Part shown: positions 28,902 through 37,562 of the stretch, one piece after another | How the letters are laid out: each line of letters opens with the position of its first letter | How positions within the stretch are numbered: the stretch's first letter is position 1 | Source of the DNA: Dyella sp. GSA-30 | GTDB taxonomy: Bacteria > Pseudomonadota > Gammaproteobacteria > Xanthomonadales > Rhodanobacteraceae | Direction of reading: 5' to 3' | Length of the DNA: 64,000 nucleotides | Assembly (NCBI RefSeq): GCF_027924605.1 | Contig: NZ_AP027042.1 | Span: 2,953,524 to 3,017,523 of the forward strand | Notes under the pieces: generated by a model | Seen by the model: the letters and a program-made list of their open reading frames with translations, nothing else | Told to the model about the DNA's origin: nothing | The model's database searches: none | Program-made: the position numbers and the translations under genes

Positions 28902-31010
28902 TTAGAAGGTCAGCTCCACGCCGGCTGTGACCGTGCGCCCGGGAGCGGGTTCTCGGCCCCACGGACTGGTGTCGATACCGCGGAAGTAATAGCGACGATC
29001 GAACAGGTTATTCACCGCCAGTGACCCCTTGAGCGTGGTGTCGTTGACGCGCAGGAAGGTGTGCGTCACCTGGGCATTCCATACCGCGTAGGATGGCAGT
29101 TCGCCCACCGATGCAATGGCGTTTTCCAGCTTGGTATTGGCGGCATCGGTAAATGCGCTGCTGAAGTAATAGCCATTCAGTGCGAACACGGTGCGATCCA
29201 GTTCGTACGAGGCGCCCAGATTGAATTGATTGCGCGAGGTGTAGGGAACGCGCAGGCCGGCGTATTGCCCAGACTGCTGGCTGGCATCCAGATAGGCATA
29301 GCCCAGGTCGAGCTTGAGCTGGCGCAGGCCGAGCGGACTCCATTCGAATTGGGCTTCCGCACCCTGATGCCGCGTCTTGCCGAGATTGGCGTAGGTGCGC
29401 GTGGTATTGTCGAGCGCAATCTGGTTATCGAAGTCGATACGGTAGACATCGACATTGAGGCTGGTGCCTTCGCTCGGGAAATAGCGCGCGCCGGCCTCAT
29501 AGTTCCATGCCAACTCCGAATTGAGATCGTCGCCGAACACGATCTGCGTCACCTGCGGCGGGCGCAGCGAGCGCTGCGCATCGGCGTAGACGTACCATTT
29601 CGGTGCAAGCTTGTAGCCGATGGTCAGACCGGGCAGGCCGTTGCGGATGTTGTTCTGCGTGGTCTTGCCGCTGACCAGATCGTGATAATTCGAATCCAGG
29701 TGCTCGTAGCGCACGCCGGGCGTCACGGTGAGGCGGTCATCGAAGAAACCGATCGCGTCGCTCACGTAAGCGGCCAGGGCGCGGTCCTTGAATTTCCAGT
29801 TGCGCACCAGCGTGTAAACGCCATTGTCCAAGCCGGTATTGCCGACGACAAAATCGATGTCTTCGCGTTCGGCACGCACGCCCACGGTCCATTGTTGCGT
29901 GACGCCACCACTCTCCATGTGCAGGGCCAAGCGCGGTTCGGTGCCATAGACGCTGAAGCCGCGCGGCGCGCTCTGCAGCAGCTGCGGCGGCAGGTCCGAG
30001 CGCCAGGTTTCGGCGGATAAACGGCGCATGCCGACGATGAAATTGCGCGAGCTTTCCGCGCCGAAGCTTGTCCAGTTGAACTGCGACTGGTCGAATGGAC
30101 CCCAGGCACCGAGGTCTTGCTGATAGGTGAGCGAGCTACGTGTCGTACGCCCGGTAAAGCGATCCAAGGGACGCGTTGCCTGACGCGGATCTTGTTGATA
30201 ATCGGCCACCGACAAGGCACCGGCCATATCCATATTGGCGACATAGCGGCCTATATCGGCCTTGATCACCTTGTCGTCGTCCAGCCACCATTCGGTGCGC
30301 AGCCGAACGTTCTTGACGTCGGTATCGCTGTGGTCGCGCCAGTACTGACCCTTGAGCCAGTCGGCATCCAGTTGCAGGCCAAAGTTGGGCGAGAGATAAC
30401 CGCCGGTGCTGGCGGAGGTGTCCTTGAGGAAATGCCCTGCGCCGCCGCCGGTGATCTTTTCGCCGATCGTCGTCGTCCAGGTCTCGGGAATAGGCTTGCT
30501 GACCAGATTGATGACACCACCGACATTGTTCGGACCGTATTGCACGGCGGCACCGCCACGGACGATGTCGATACGATCGATCTGGTTGATGGTGACCGGG
30601 AACAACGACAGGCTGGTCTGGCCATAGGGTGCAAGCGATAGCGGAATGCCATCCTCCAGCACCTGCACGCGACCACTGCGACTTTCATACAGACCGCGAA
30701 GCATGATCTGCGGCAGTACGCCGGTGCCGGTCTCGTCGAAGATCTTCACGCCAGGCACGTGCTGCAGGGCATCGTCCAGCGAACGATACGCGCCAGTGGA
30801 AAGCGCCTTCTGGTCGATCACCTGGCGGCTGCCCGCATAAGTGCGTACGTCTTCGACTTTCGATGCGCCCAGTACATTTCCCTGGACGGTAACGGCCTGC
30901 AGATCGCGCGGCTTGGAGCTGTCGACCGTGTCGTCGGCGTAGGCTTGCGCGCAGAAAAGAGCGCAGCCGATCGCAACGCTGAGGCACTGGGGGCGGTACT
31001 TGAAACGCAA
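28902..31010 (-). CDS. TonB-dependent ferric-siderophore receptor (PvuA/FecA-like)
   Basis: A 702-residue outer-membrane receptor. A signal peptide (about residues 1-25, ending AQAYA) leads to a plug domain with VEDVRTYAGSRQVID, ALQHVPGVKIFDE and QYGPNNVGGVINLVSK, then a 22-strand barrel ending in the required aromatic F (GVELTF). The FecA-like plug fits citrate-type siderophores. The start is TTG with AAGGA 8 bases upstream and 12 bases after the aldolase stop. No upstream FecI/FecR pair or N-terminal signalling extension is present, so control is likely by Fur. Placement makes it the uptake partner of the siderophore made by the genes downstream. Confidence 0.9.
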   Translation of the reverse strand: MRFKYRPQCLSVAIGCALFCAQAYADDTVDSSKPRDLQAVTVQGNVLGASKVEDVRTYAGSRQVIDQKALSTGAYRSLDDALQHVPGVKIFDETGTGVLPQIMLRGLYESRSGRVQVLEDGIPLSLAPYGQTSLSLFPVTINQIDRIDIVRGGAAVQYGPNNVGGVINLVSKPIPETWTTTIGEKITGGGAGHFLKDTSASTGGYLSPNFGLQLDADWLKGQYWRDHSDTDVKNVRLRTEWWLDDDKVIKADIGRYVANMDMAGALSVADYQQDPRQATRPLDRFTGRTTRSSLTYQQDLGAWGPFDQSQFNWTSFGAESSRNFIVGMRRLSAETWRSDLPPQLLQSAPRGFSVYGTEPRLALHMESGGVTQQWTVGVRAEREDIDFVVGNTGLDNGVYTLVRNWKFKDRALAAYVSDAIGFFDDRLTVTPGVRYEHLDSNYHDLVSGKTTQNNIRNGLPGLTIGYKLAPKWYVYADAQRSLRPPQVTQIVFGDDLNSELAWNYEAGARYFPSEGTSLNVDVYRIDFDNQIALDNTTRTYANLGKTRHQGAEAQFEWSPLGLRQLKLDLGYAYLDASQQSGQYAGLRVPYTSRNQFNLGASYELDRTVFALNGYYFSSAFTDAANTKLENAIASVGELPSYAVWNAQVTHTFLRVNDTTLKGSLAVNNLFDRRYYFRGIDTSPWGREPAPGRTVTAGVELTF

Positions 31011-31022
31011 GGTCTGAATCCT

Positions 31023-31799
31023 TCAGGAAGCGGCGGTAGTTGGAGAGGAAACATGGAGCTCACGCCGCCGTTCGCGCAGCGCCGTCATCAGCAGCCCGCG
31101 GTCTTCGCCGGCGAGTAGCCAGCGCGGTTTGCGTGCGAGCCAGTAATCGCGTTGTTTTTCGTCGCGAGGGTTGGCGCAGAAGGGCACACCCGCAGCATCG
31201 CAATACGCCGCCATACGCAGTAACTGATCCCAGATGCGATCGTGCATGGGTTGCGGTCCCAGGCCCATGTCGAGCGCGAGATCGAGGGCGCCTTCCATGA
31301 CTAGAGAAATGCCGGGTACGGCAAGGATCTCGGGCAGGGCATCGATACCGGTCGCGCTTTCGATCATCGGTACGACGCGGATGGCGTCACGGGTCCAGGC
31401 GATGTAATCGTCGAGCGAGGTCTTGCCGAATCCGGTGACTCGCCCGCCGGTGATGCCGCGTCGACCGAACGGTGGAAAATGTGCAGCCTTGACTGCGCGC
31501 TCCGCTTGTTCGGCGGTTTCCAGACGCGAAATCACTACGCCTCTCGCGCCGGCGTCCAATACACGTCCGATCAATTTTTCATCGACTTCGGGTACGCGCA
31601 CCCAGGGTTCGCACTGACCCAGTTCGCAGGCGCGTATGGCGTGCTGAAGTTGATCGGGCGAGAGCAGTTGATGCTCCAGATCCAGCACGACGAAGTTGTA
31701 GCCGGCATGCCCGAACATCTCGCACAACAAGGGCGACGGAACCGAGTTGAGTAATCCGACGGAGCAGGGCATGGCTGGCCAGGCGGCAAGGGAACCCAT
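31023..31799 (-). CDS. HpcH/HpaI-family aldolase at head of siderophore operon (SbnG-like)
   Basis: A 258-residue metal-dependent aldolase. LDLEHQLLSP, WVRVPEVDEK (Arg68), VVPMIESATG (Glu147) and EGALDLALDMG (Asp173) give the substrate and metal-binding residues of the HpcH/HpaI fold. In staphylococci a member of this family, SbnG, makes citrate from oxaloacetate and acetyl-CoA for a NIS siderophore, so a citrate-supplying role is the best guess here. It is the first gene of the operon, 12 bases before the receptor gene. A Fur-like site lies just upstream. The ATG at 31799 has no clear ribosome binding site; ATG 31772 is an alternative start. Confidence 0.8.
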   Translation of the reverse strand: MGSLAAWPAMPCSVGLLNSVPSPLLCEMFGHAGYNFVVLDLEHQLLSPDQLQHAIRACELGQCEPWVRVPEVDEKLIGRVLDAGARGVVISRLETAEQAERAVKAAHFPPFGRRGITGGRVTGFGKTSLDDYIAWTRDAIRVVPMIESATGIDALPEILAVPGISLVMEGALDLALDMGLGPQPMHDRIWDQLLRMAAYCDAAGVPFCANPRDEKQRDYWLARKPRWLLAGEDRGLLMTALRERRRELHVSSPTTAAS

Positions 31800-31822
31800 G
31801 CAAGTTATCGCGAATGCGAACC

Positions 31823-31840
31823 ATTATCAATAGCGATAAT
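31823..31840 (-). promoter_or_regulatory. Candidate Fur box before the siderophore operon
   Basis: ATTATCAATAGCGATAAT is a perfect 6-6-6 inverted repeat of the Fur hexamer, about 24 bases upstream of the aldolase start. The order of half-sites is the reverse of the classic GATAAT-first arrangement, so it is a partial match, but the AT-rich hexamers in an otherwise GC-rich setting fit iron repression of the operon. Confidence 0.55.
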
Positions 31841-31923
31841 GCCAACGGAGCCACAACTTTTGTGCTTTGCAGAAAGCGGCCGCGTTGGAGATTTTTACAG
31901 GATCAGAAAAAAGCCCGCCCATT

Positions 31924-32049
31924 CGTCATCCCGGCGTAGGCCGGGATCTAGTGACTTTGTGGTCGGTTGTCGCGAGAGCTACCAAGCATCTGCTCTGGCG
32001 CGAAACCGGTAACCGAAGCCACTGGATCCCGGCCTGCGCCGGGACGACG
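31924..32049. repeat. Composite palindromic element (126 bp)
   Basis: CGTCATCCCGGC at 31924-31935 and GCCGGGACGACG at 32038-32049 (one base differs in the right arm) enclose GGGATCTAGTG/CACTGGATCCC and a core with AAGCATCTGCTCT. The same core appears in reverse orientation in the 61492 element. It lies between the siderophore operon promoter and tRNA-Arg. Confidence 0.85.
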
Positions 32050-32127
32050 AGTAGTAGGAAGGACTACACCATCATTGCCCACTCGTGCTTTCCCCACATC
32101 CCCGTTCCCCGCTATCCTTTATCGGAT

Positions 32128-32204
32128 GGCCCCGTAGCTCAGCTGGATAGAGCGACGCCCTCCTAAGGCGTAGGTCGCCCGTTCGAATCGGGCCGGGGTC
32201 ACCA
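32128..32204 (+). tRNA. tRNA-Arg (anticodon CCT)
   Basis: A full cloverleaf of 77 bases with CCA encoded. Acceptor GGCCCCG pairs with CGGGGTC, the D-stem GCTC/GAGC encloses AGCTGGATA, and the anticodon stem ACGCC/GGCGT holds the loop CTCCTAA, giving CCT at positions 34-36 (reads AGG). The T-arm is GCCCG-TTCGAAT-CGGGC. No integrase is nearby. Confidence 0.95.
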
Positions 32205-32525
32205 GTGATGAGGTCATGTGCGATGTTCAATCGCATCGATGACTCACCCTTATCGAGGGTAAATGGCAGGCGTTTTAATCGCCTGATTACAGCATTTTGT
32301 TCACTTGGCTACCGGTAGTGTATCGCCCGGTTTGGGGCCAGCAACGGCCTGAACTGCGGCTCGAGAGCCGGTCATTCTGAGACTCTCATCACGTCGGGGG
32401 GCGGTGCCGGATGGCGCTGCCGAGCCGCCATTTGCCATGCTGGCACTAGTCCAGGGAACATTCCTCGCGCCAGGTAGGGTTGGCTTACCAGGCTTTTTTC
32501 ATCCACCTTTAAAGGGGACGTCGCC
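32205..32525. other. 321-base stretch between tRNA-Arg and a small secreted-protein gene
   Basis: No gene family is recognisable. A short hairpin CAGGCG/CGCCTG around TTTTAAT at 32268-32286 may lie in the tRNA trailer. The right end carries the promoter and leader of the next gene. Confidence 0.5.
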
Positions 32526-33017
32526 ATGTTCGGTTCGATCAACTCGCAAAATCGCTTCTCCCGCCCTGCCGTCATGGCCGGTCTGCTTGCGCTGGCACTT
32601 TCCACGCCGGTGTTGGCCGATGACCCGCAGAGCAATGGCCTGGGTCAATCCTGGCCGAATGCACAGGACGTAAGCTCCAGTCCGAATTTTCACGTGTATG
32701 TGTTCGTACGCGATGGTGTGCGCTACCTGCAGGTCAACGACACGAACGGCCAGGTACGTGGCGCCGTTGCTGCTGCCGCTGGCCAGTTCCTGGTATTGCC
32801 GCTGGGTTCGGATTCGCAGCGTGTGAGTACACCGCAGACACCGGCCGCGCCGGTGCCGTCGGGTGTACAGGCCGGTACGCCGCAGACGGTTTATTCCGAT
32901 AGCACTTCGCAGACGCAAGTCACCGTGACTCCGCTCAGCAACGGCACCATGCTGATGAGCACGAGCATCTGCAAGAACCCCGAAGACTGCTCTTCGGCTG
33001 CCGCTGGGGCGAAGTAA
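32526..33017 (+). CDS. Small secreted protein of unknown function
   Basis: A 163-residue protein with a clear signal peptide (hydrophobic core AVMAGLLALALSTPVLA, cleavage likely after ALA-type VLA near residue 31). The mature part has a compact domain with NFHVYVFVRDGVRYLQVND and then a low-complexity Pro/Thr/Ser/Gln linker (about 95-130), ending in SICKNPEDCSSAAAG with two cysteines that could form a disulfide. I do not recognise a named family. AAAGGGGACGTCGCC before the ATG serves as ribosome binding site. It stands alone and is probably periplasmic. Confidence 0.7.
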   Translation: MFGSINSQNRFSRPAVMAGLLALALSTPVLADDPQSNGLGQSWPNAQDVSSSPNFHVYVFVRDGVRYLQVNDTNGQVRGAVAAAAGQFLVLPLGSDSQRVSTPQTPAAPVPSGVQAGTPQTVYSDSTSQTQVTVTPLSNGTMLMSTSICKNPEDCSSAAAGAK

Positions 33018-33111
33018 CCACGTCGCCCCACAGTAGTGGGGATGGAGAATGGGGCGAGCGTGTCAGTACAGAAAGTGGGAGTGTTGAAGTTGCATAACGG
33101 GCTTCGGCGCG

Positions 33112-34698
33112 TTATGCAACTTCAGCTTCTGTGAGAAGCAGGGTAATACGCGGGCGGCCTTCGGTGGATCGCATTCTTACGTTGCCACCGTAGACTTTGG
33201 CCTGGCCGCGTAATGCTTCGAGATCCATACCGCTTGCGCCAAGGTGGCGCTGCAGCATGCTGCCACGAATGAAAGGCTCGTTAGCGGCTTCGCCACCTTC
33301 GATACTCATCAGCGCCCAGACCCGCTCGCCAGTGACGCCAACGCGCAGGCGCAGATGGATGCGTTTGCTGTGATATTGCGTACACAGGTGCAGCGCCGCT
33401 TCGCATGCAAGGCGGTAAAGCGCGATGGGCAATGCCGGCCCCAGTTGACCCGGCGCACGATTTTGAACGTCGCAACGATAGGCGACGCCTGCTTCATCCA
33501 GTGCACGGGCCAGCGTGCCATTGCTCAATGTCACCGGCAGGTCTTGCTCGCGCTGAAGACGCGGCGAAAGTCCGCCGGCCAATTGATAGAGCTGCTGTTG
33601 CGTTTGCGCTGCATCCCGGCGGAAGCCGCGCTGTTCAGCCGGCGATAACAGGCGCTGGAAACGATCGAATATGTAGTCTTGCGACACGGCCATGATGTCG
33701 CGCATATCTTCCAGCGCTTCGGCTGCCTGATGCAGACGCCGTTCGCTTTGCAGGATGCTGCTCTGTGCAAGCTGGATGGCGCGCCGCTCGTCGATGCGTT
33801 CCTGCTGCTCGCGCGAATGCAGCGCGCTGATGCGGCTACCGAGCAACAGCAAGATGCCGCTGGTCAAGGCGATAAACGCCTGCGCAGCTACCGTGCCCGG
33901 ATCGCGGGCCGCAGGCATGGCGATAATGACGCAGATGCTGGCCAGCGCGCTGCCGATAGCAGCGCCACGCCAACCATTGCGCAGAGTGAGCGCCGCCACA
34001 GGCAGGAACATCGCCATGCGGGCGATTTGCGCAATCTCATCGCTGCCCTTGATTGCCAGCCAGGTCAAAAAGAACAGGGACGGCACAAGAATGACGGTGC
34101 TTTCCAACGCCAGCCGGCTGGAAACGAATTCGTTCCAGAGTTCGCGCCAGGTCGATTTGTGCCGCGCTTCATTGAGCCACAACAGCAGAGGCGTCAGCGT
34201 GATAATGCCCACGCACTGGCCGAGGAAATAACGTTCGGCCAAGAGATGGTAGGGCGGTGATACGTATCCGGCCGGCGTACGCAGCATGGAGAAGATCACC
34301 AGGCTGTAGGCCGCCCATACGGCCGATACGGAAAGCGCGCAGGCCAGCAGAGGAGCAACGTTGGCCGAGACCTTGTCGCCCAGCCGCGGCCAGCGATTAC
34401 GAAATGCCCGAATGATAGGCATGGCCAGTACAACGGTGGGGAAGGCGCGAAACGCCGCCCAGCCCCAGCCATACAGCGGCCCGCACTCGATAGCCACCGC
34501 GCCAAGCGACGCGAGTTCACCCACCGCCAGGGCAGGCCAGAATCGATAAGGCAATACGAGGAGTAAAACGAGCCGCAACCCCGCGTAGGGCTGAAAATGT
34601 GAAATGACGAATTGCTGCGCGATATAACCGACAATTCCATAGCCTATGGCTACGGCCGCCTGCTGCAGCCAATTAGGCATTCCCTTTGCTTTCAACAT
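33112..34698 (-). CDS. MASE1-domain sensor with degenerate histidine-kinase-like C-terminus
   Basis: A 528-residue membrane protein. About 290 residues form eight or so helices of the MASE1 sensory type (GLRLVLLLVLPYRFWPALAVGE, ERYFLGQCVGIITLTPLLLW). A coiled coil (about 305-350, REQQERIDERRAIQLAQ) follows, and then a region resembling NarX-type kinases, with LYRLACEAALHLCTQYHSKRI as an ATPase N-box-like segment without the usual asparagine. The expected phospho-acceptor histidine is not visible: the matching stretch reads SQDYIFDRFQRLLSPAEQ. It may be an inactive or remodelled kinase. The ATG at 34698 has GGGAG upstream. No response regulator is adjacent. Confidence 0.75.
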   Translation of the reverse strand: MLKAKGMPNWLQQAAVAIGYGIVGYIAQQFVISHFQPYAGLRLVLLLVLPYRFWPALAVGELASLGAVAIECGPLYGWGWAAFRAFPTVVLAMPIIRAFRNRWPRLGDKVSANVAPLLACALSVSAVWAAYSLVIFSMLRTPAGYVSPPYHLLAERYFLGQCVGIITLTPLLLWLNEARHKSTWRELWNEFVSSRLALESTVILVPSLFFLTWLAIKGSDEIAQIARMAMFLPVAALTLRNGWRGAAIGSALASICVIIAMPAARDPGTVAAQAFIALTSGILLLLGSRISALHSREQQERIDERRAIQLAQSSILQSERRLHQAAEALEDMRDIMAVSQDYIFDRFQRLLSPAEQRGFRRDAAQTQQQLYQLAGGLSPRLQREQDLPVTLSNGTLARALDEAGVAYRCDVQNRAPGQLGPALPIALYRLACEAALHLCTQYHSKRIHLRLRVGVTGERVWALMSIEGGEAANEPFIRGSMLQRHLGASGMDLEALRGQAKVYGGNVRMRSTEGRPRITLLLTEAEVA

Positions 34699-34941
34699 TC
34701 CCGCACTCCCTGATTTGGAAAACGGCATCCCTTGGAGGCACACCGTTTACGGGCCACGCGTTGATGGAAAATACGCCCTGGACGTCGTCCGCTCATCCCC
34801 CGACGAGTAGGCTCTTGGTTCGCGATGTTAGCAGCCATATCGGCCTTTTGCGCAAAGTCTGAAGCCTCCTTGAGCAGAATGTGATGCAAAGCAAAATCCT
34901 GCGACGATATGACTGAAATTCATAGGTTTATCTGACGTTCG

Positions 34942-34961
34942 TCGTCACGAAATCGTGACGA
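34942..34961. promoter_or_regulatory. 20-bp palindrome upstream of gcd
   Basis: TCGTCACGA-AA-TCGTGACGA is a perfect 9-2-9 inverted repeat, 65 bases before the glucose dehydrogenase start codon. It is a candidate operator for gcd. The factor is unknown. The 328-base gap around it (34699-35026) shows nothing else. Confidence 0.5.
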
Positions 34962-35026
34962 AAGGTCCACAACCATGGGTCGTCCTGGTGGCACCTGCGC
35001 CGCGGGCCCAAAAGAGCGAGAAAGCC

Positions 35027-37531
35027 ATGGCTAAGACATCACGATCCGGGGCGTGGTTGTGGGTGACGGGGCTGGTTTTCATCGTGCTGGGTCTGGTATT
35101 GGCCGTGGGCGGAGGCTGGCTGGTGAGCCTTGGCGGCTCCTGGTATTACCTGATTATCGGCCTGGCCTTAATCGTCGACGGCTATTTGTTAATTGGTGCT
35201 CGTCGGGCAGCTTTATGGCTTTACGCATTGATATTGCTGGGAACGGCTATCTGGTCGGTCCTCGAGGTGCGCTTCGACTGGTGGCAGCTGGTGCCCCGTA
35301 TGGCGGTCTGGTTTGTGCTGGGGCTCTGGCTGGTGATGCCCTGGATCAGCCGGCGTCTGGTCGTGGGCGATCCCCATGGGCAGAGGAGAACCTGGCCGGT
35401 CTGGCTGGCCCTGGTCGTGAGCCTGGTGGTCGGTGTGGTGGGCTATTTCACGGACTACCACACCCTGGCCGGCAGCGTGCCGGAGGCCAACATGGCGGCG
35501 TTGGGGACGGACGGCTCGGGCGTCCCGCCAGGCGAATGGGTGGCCTATGGCCGTTCGGGACTTGGCCAGCGTTATGCCCCTGCCGCCCAGATCACGCCGG
35601 CGAACGTCGGTCAGCTGAAAGAGGCCTGGACCTTTCATACCCGGGACTTCAGGGGGCCGACCGACCCGTTCGAGATCGCCAACGAGGTCACTCCGCTCAA
35701 GGCGAACGGCAAGCTGTATATCTGCACGGCGCATAACATCGTGATCGCGCTCGACCCGGACACCGGCAAAGAGCTGTGGCGGTTCGATCCGAAGATTAAT
35801 CGCGACGCGAAGACCTACCAGCACATGATCTGCCGTGGCGTTGCCTACTACGACTCCGGCAGCTATGCCGCCGCCGCACCGGCGACCGCGGCCAGTGTGG
35901 CGACAAAACCCGCTGCATCCGGCGCACCGGACAAGCCGGTGATGGCAACCCGGGGCGCCGTGCCTGCCGATGCGATCCATTTCGATAGCTGCCCGCGACG
36001 CATCTTTGCGCCGACCGCCGATGCGACCATCGTGTCGATCAATGCCGACAACGGCCAGCTGTGCACCGACTTCGGCGACAAAGGTGTGATCGGCCTGTAT
36101 CAGGGCATGTCGATGACGCAACGCGGCTTTCTCAATCCGACCTCGCCGCCGGTGGTGACGCAGCATGTGCTGATCGTGTCGGCCGCCGTGACCGACAACG
36201 ACTCCACGCACGAGCCTTCCGGCGTGATTCGCGGCTACGACATCGACTCGGGCCGCTTGTTGTGGAACTGGGATTCGGCCAACCCCGACGAAACCGCGCC
36301 GCTGGCGCCAGGCCAGTTCTATAAACACAACTCGCCCAATTCCTGGAGCGTCTCCAGCGTCGATGAAAAACTCGGCATGGTGTACATCCCGATGGGCAAC
36401 CAGACGCCGGACATGTGGGGTGGCAATCGCTATCCGGAAGGCGAGAAATTCAACAGCTCGATCGTTGCGCTCGATATCGCCACCGGCAAACTGCGTTGGG
36501 TGTTTCAGACCGTGCACCATGATCTGTGGGACATGGACGTCGGTGGACAACCCAACCTGATGGATCTGGATACGCCACAAGGCAAGGTGCCGGTAGTGAT
36601 CGCTTCGACCAAGCGCGCCGACATCTACGTGATCGATCGACGCGACGGCAAGCTGGTGGTGCCCGCACCCGAACAACCGGTGCCGCAGGGTGCCGCCGAA
36701 GGCGATTACAGTGCACCGACGCAGCCTTTCTCCGCGTTGTCGTTCAAGCCGGAGCGGCGGCTGCGCGAGAGCGACATGTGGGGAACCAATCCGTTCGATC
36801 AGCTGATGTGTCGCATCCTGTTCAAGCAGCTGCGCTACGACGGCATCTTTACGCCACCGTCGGAGCAGGGGTCGCTGATCTATCCAGGCAACTACGGCGT
36901 GTTCGATTGGGGTGGCGTCGCGGTCGATCCGGTGCGCCAGGTGCTGGTCGGCAACCCCAATTACGTAGCCTTCGTATCCAGGCTGCATCGTCGCGACACG
37001 ATCGATGCCAAGGGCGGCACCGGTAGCGAGCAGGGATTGCAGCCGATGACCGGTACGCCTTTCGCGGTCGATCTGCATCCCTTGCTGTCGCCGCTGGGTA
37101 TTCCCTGCCAGGCGCCGCCGTGGGGCTATGTCGCCGCTGTCGATCTGAAGACCATGCAAAAGGTGTGGATGCATCGCAATGGCACGGTCATCGACAACGC
37201 GCCGTTGCCGATCCCTTTGCCGCTGGGCGTGCCCAGCCTTGGTGGCGCCATCACGACAGGTGGCGGGGTGGTTTTCATGAGCGCCACCCTGGATTACTAC
37301 TTCCGCGCCTACGACCTGCGTACCGGCAACAAGCTGTGGGAAGTGCGCCTGCCGGCCGGTGGCCAGGCGATACCGATGAGTTACGTATCGGACAAGACCG
37401 GGCGCCAGTACGTCGTGCTGATGGCCGGTGGTCACGGTTCGCTCGGCACGAAGATGGGCGATTCGTTGATCGCCTATGCCTTGCCATCGTCGGGAACGAC
37501 GCAACCGGCGCCAGCCCAATCGGCACCGTGA
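35027..37531 (+). CDS. gcd: Membrane-bound PQQ-dependent glucose dehydrogenase
   Basis: An 834-residue quinoprotein that oxidises glucose to gluconolactone on the periplasmic side and feeds electrons to ubiquinone. Five N-terminal helices (about 8-135) anchor it; the rest is an eight-bladed PQQ propeller. GEWVAYGRSGLGQRYAP, LYICTAHNIVIALDPDTG and HHDLWDMDVGGQPN (catalytic Asp) are diagnostic, as is the lysine in ASTKRADIYVIDRR. It has an extra Ala/Pro/Thr-rich loop at about residues 281-311 that E. coli Gcd lacks. The start at 35027 was chosen over one 24 codons upstream because the helices begin there. A palindrome upstream may be its operator. Confidence 0.94.
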   Translation: MAKTSRSGAWLWVTGLVFIVLGLVLAVGGGWLVSLGGSWYYLIIGLALIVDGYLLIGARRAALWLYALILLGTAIWSVLEVRFDWWQLVPRMAVWFVLGLWLVMPWISRRLVVGDPHGQRRTWPVWLALVVSLVVGVVGYFTDYHTLAGSVPEANMAALGTDGSGVPPGEWVAYGRSGLGQRYAPAAQITPANVGQLKEAWTFHTRDFRGPTDPFEIANEVTPLKANGKLYICTAHNIVIALDPDTGKELWRFDPKINRDAKTYQHMICRGVAYYDSGSYAAAAPATAASVATKPAASGAPDKPVMATRGAVPADAIHFDSCPRRIFAPTADATIVSINADNGQLCTDFGDKGVIGLYQGMSMTQRGFLNPTSPPVVTQHVLIVSAAVTDNDSTHEPSGVIRGYDIDSGRLLWNWDSANPDETAPLAPGQFYKHNSPNSWSVSSVDEKLGMVYIPMGNQTPDMWGGNRYPEGEKFNSSIVALDIATGKLRWVFQTVHHDLWDMDVGGQPNLMDLDTPQGKVPVVIASTKRADIYVIDRRDGKLVVPAPEQPVPQGAAEGDYSAPTQPFSALSFKPERRLRESDMWGTNPFDQLMCRILFKQLRYDGIFTPPSEQGSLIYPGNYGVFDWGGVAVDPVRQVLVGNPNYVAFVSRLHRRDTIDAKGGTGSEQGLQPMTGTPFAVDLHPLLSPLGIPCQAPPWGYVAAVDLKTMQKVWMHRNGTVIDNAPLPIPLPLGVPSLGGAITTGGGVVFMSATLDYYFRAYDLRTGNKLWEVRLPAGGQAIPMSYVSDKTGRQYVVLMAGGHGSLGTKMGDSLIAYALPSSGTTQPAPAQSAP

Positions 37532-37562
37532 GCAGAAGGCGGGTTCGGTGGTGAGCGGTGCA

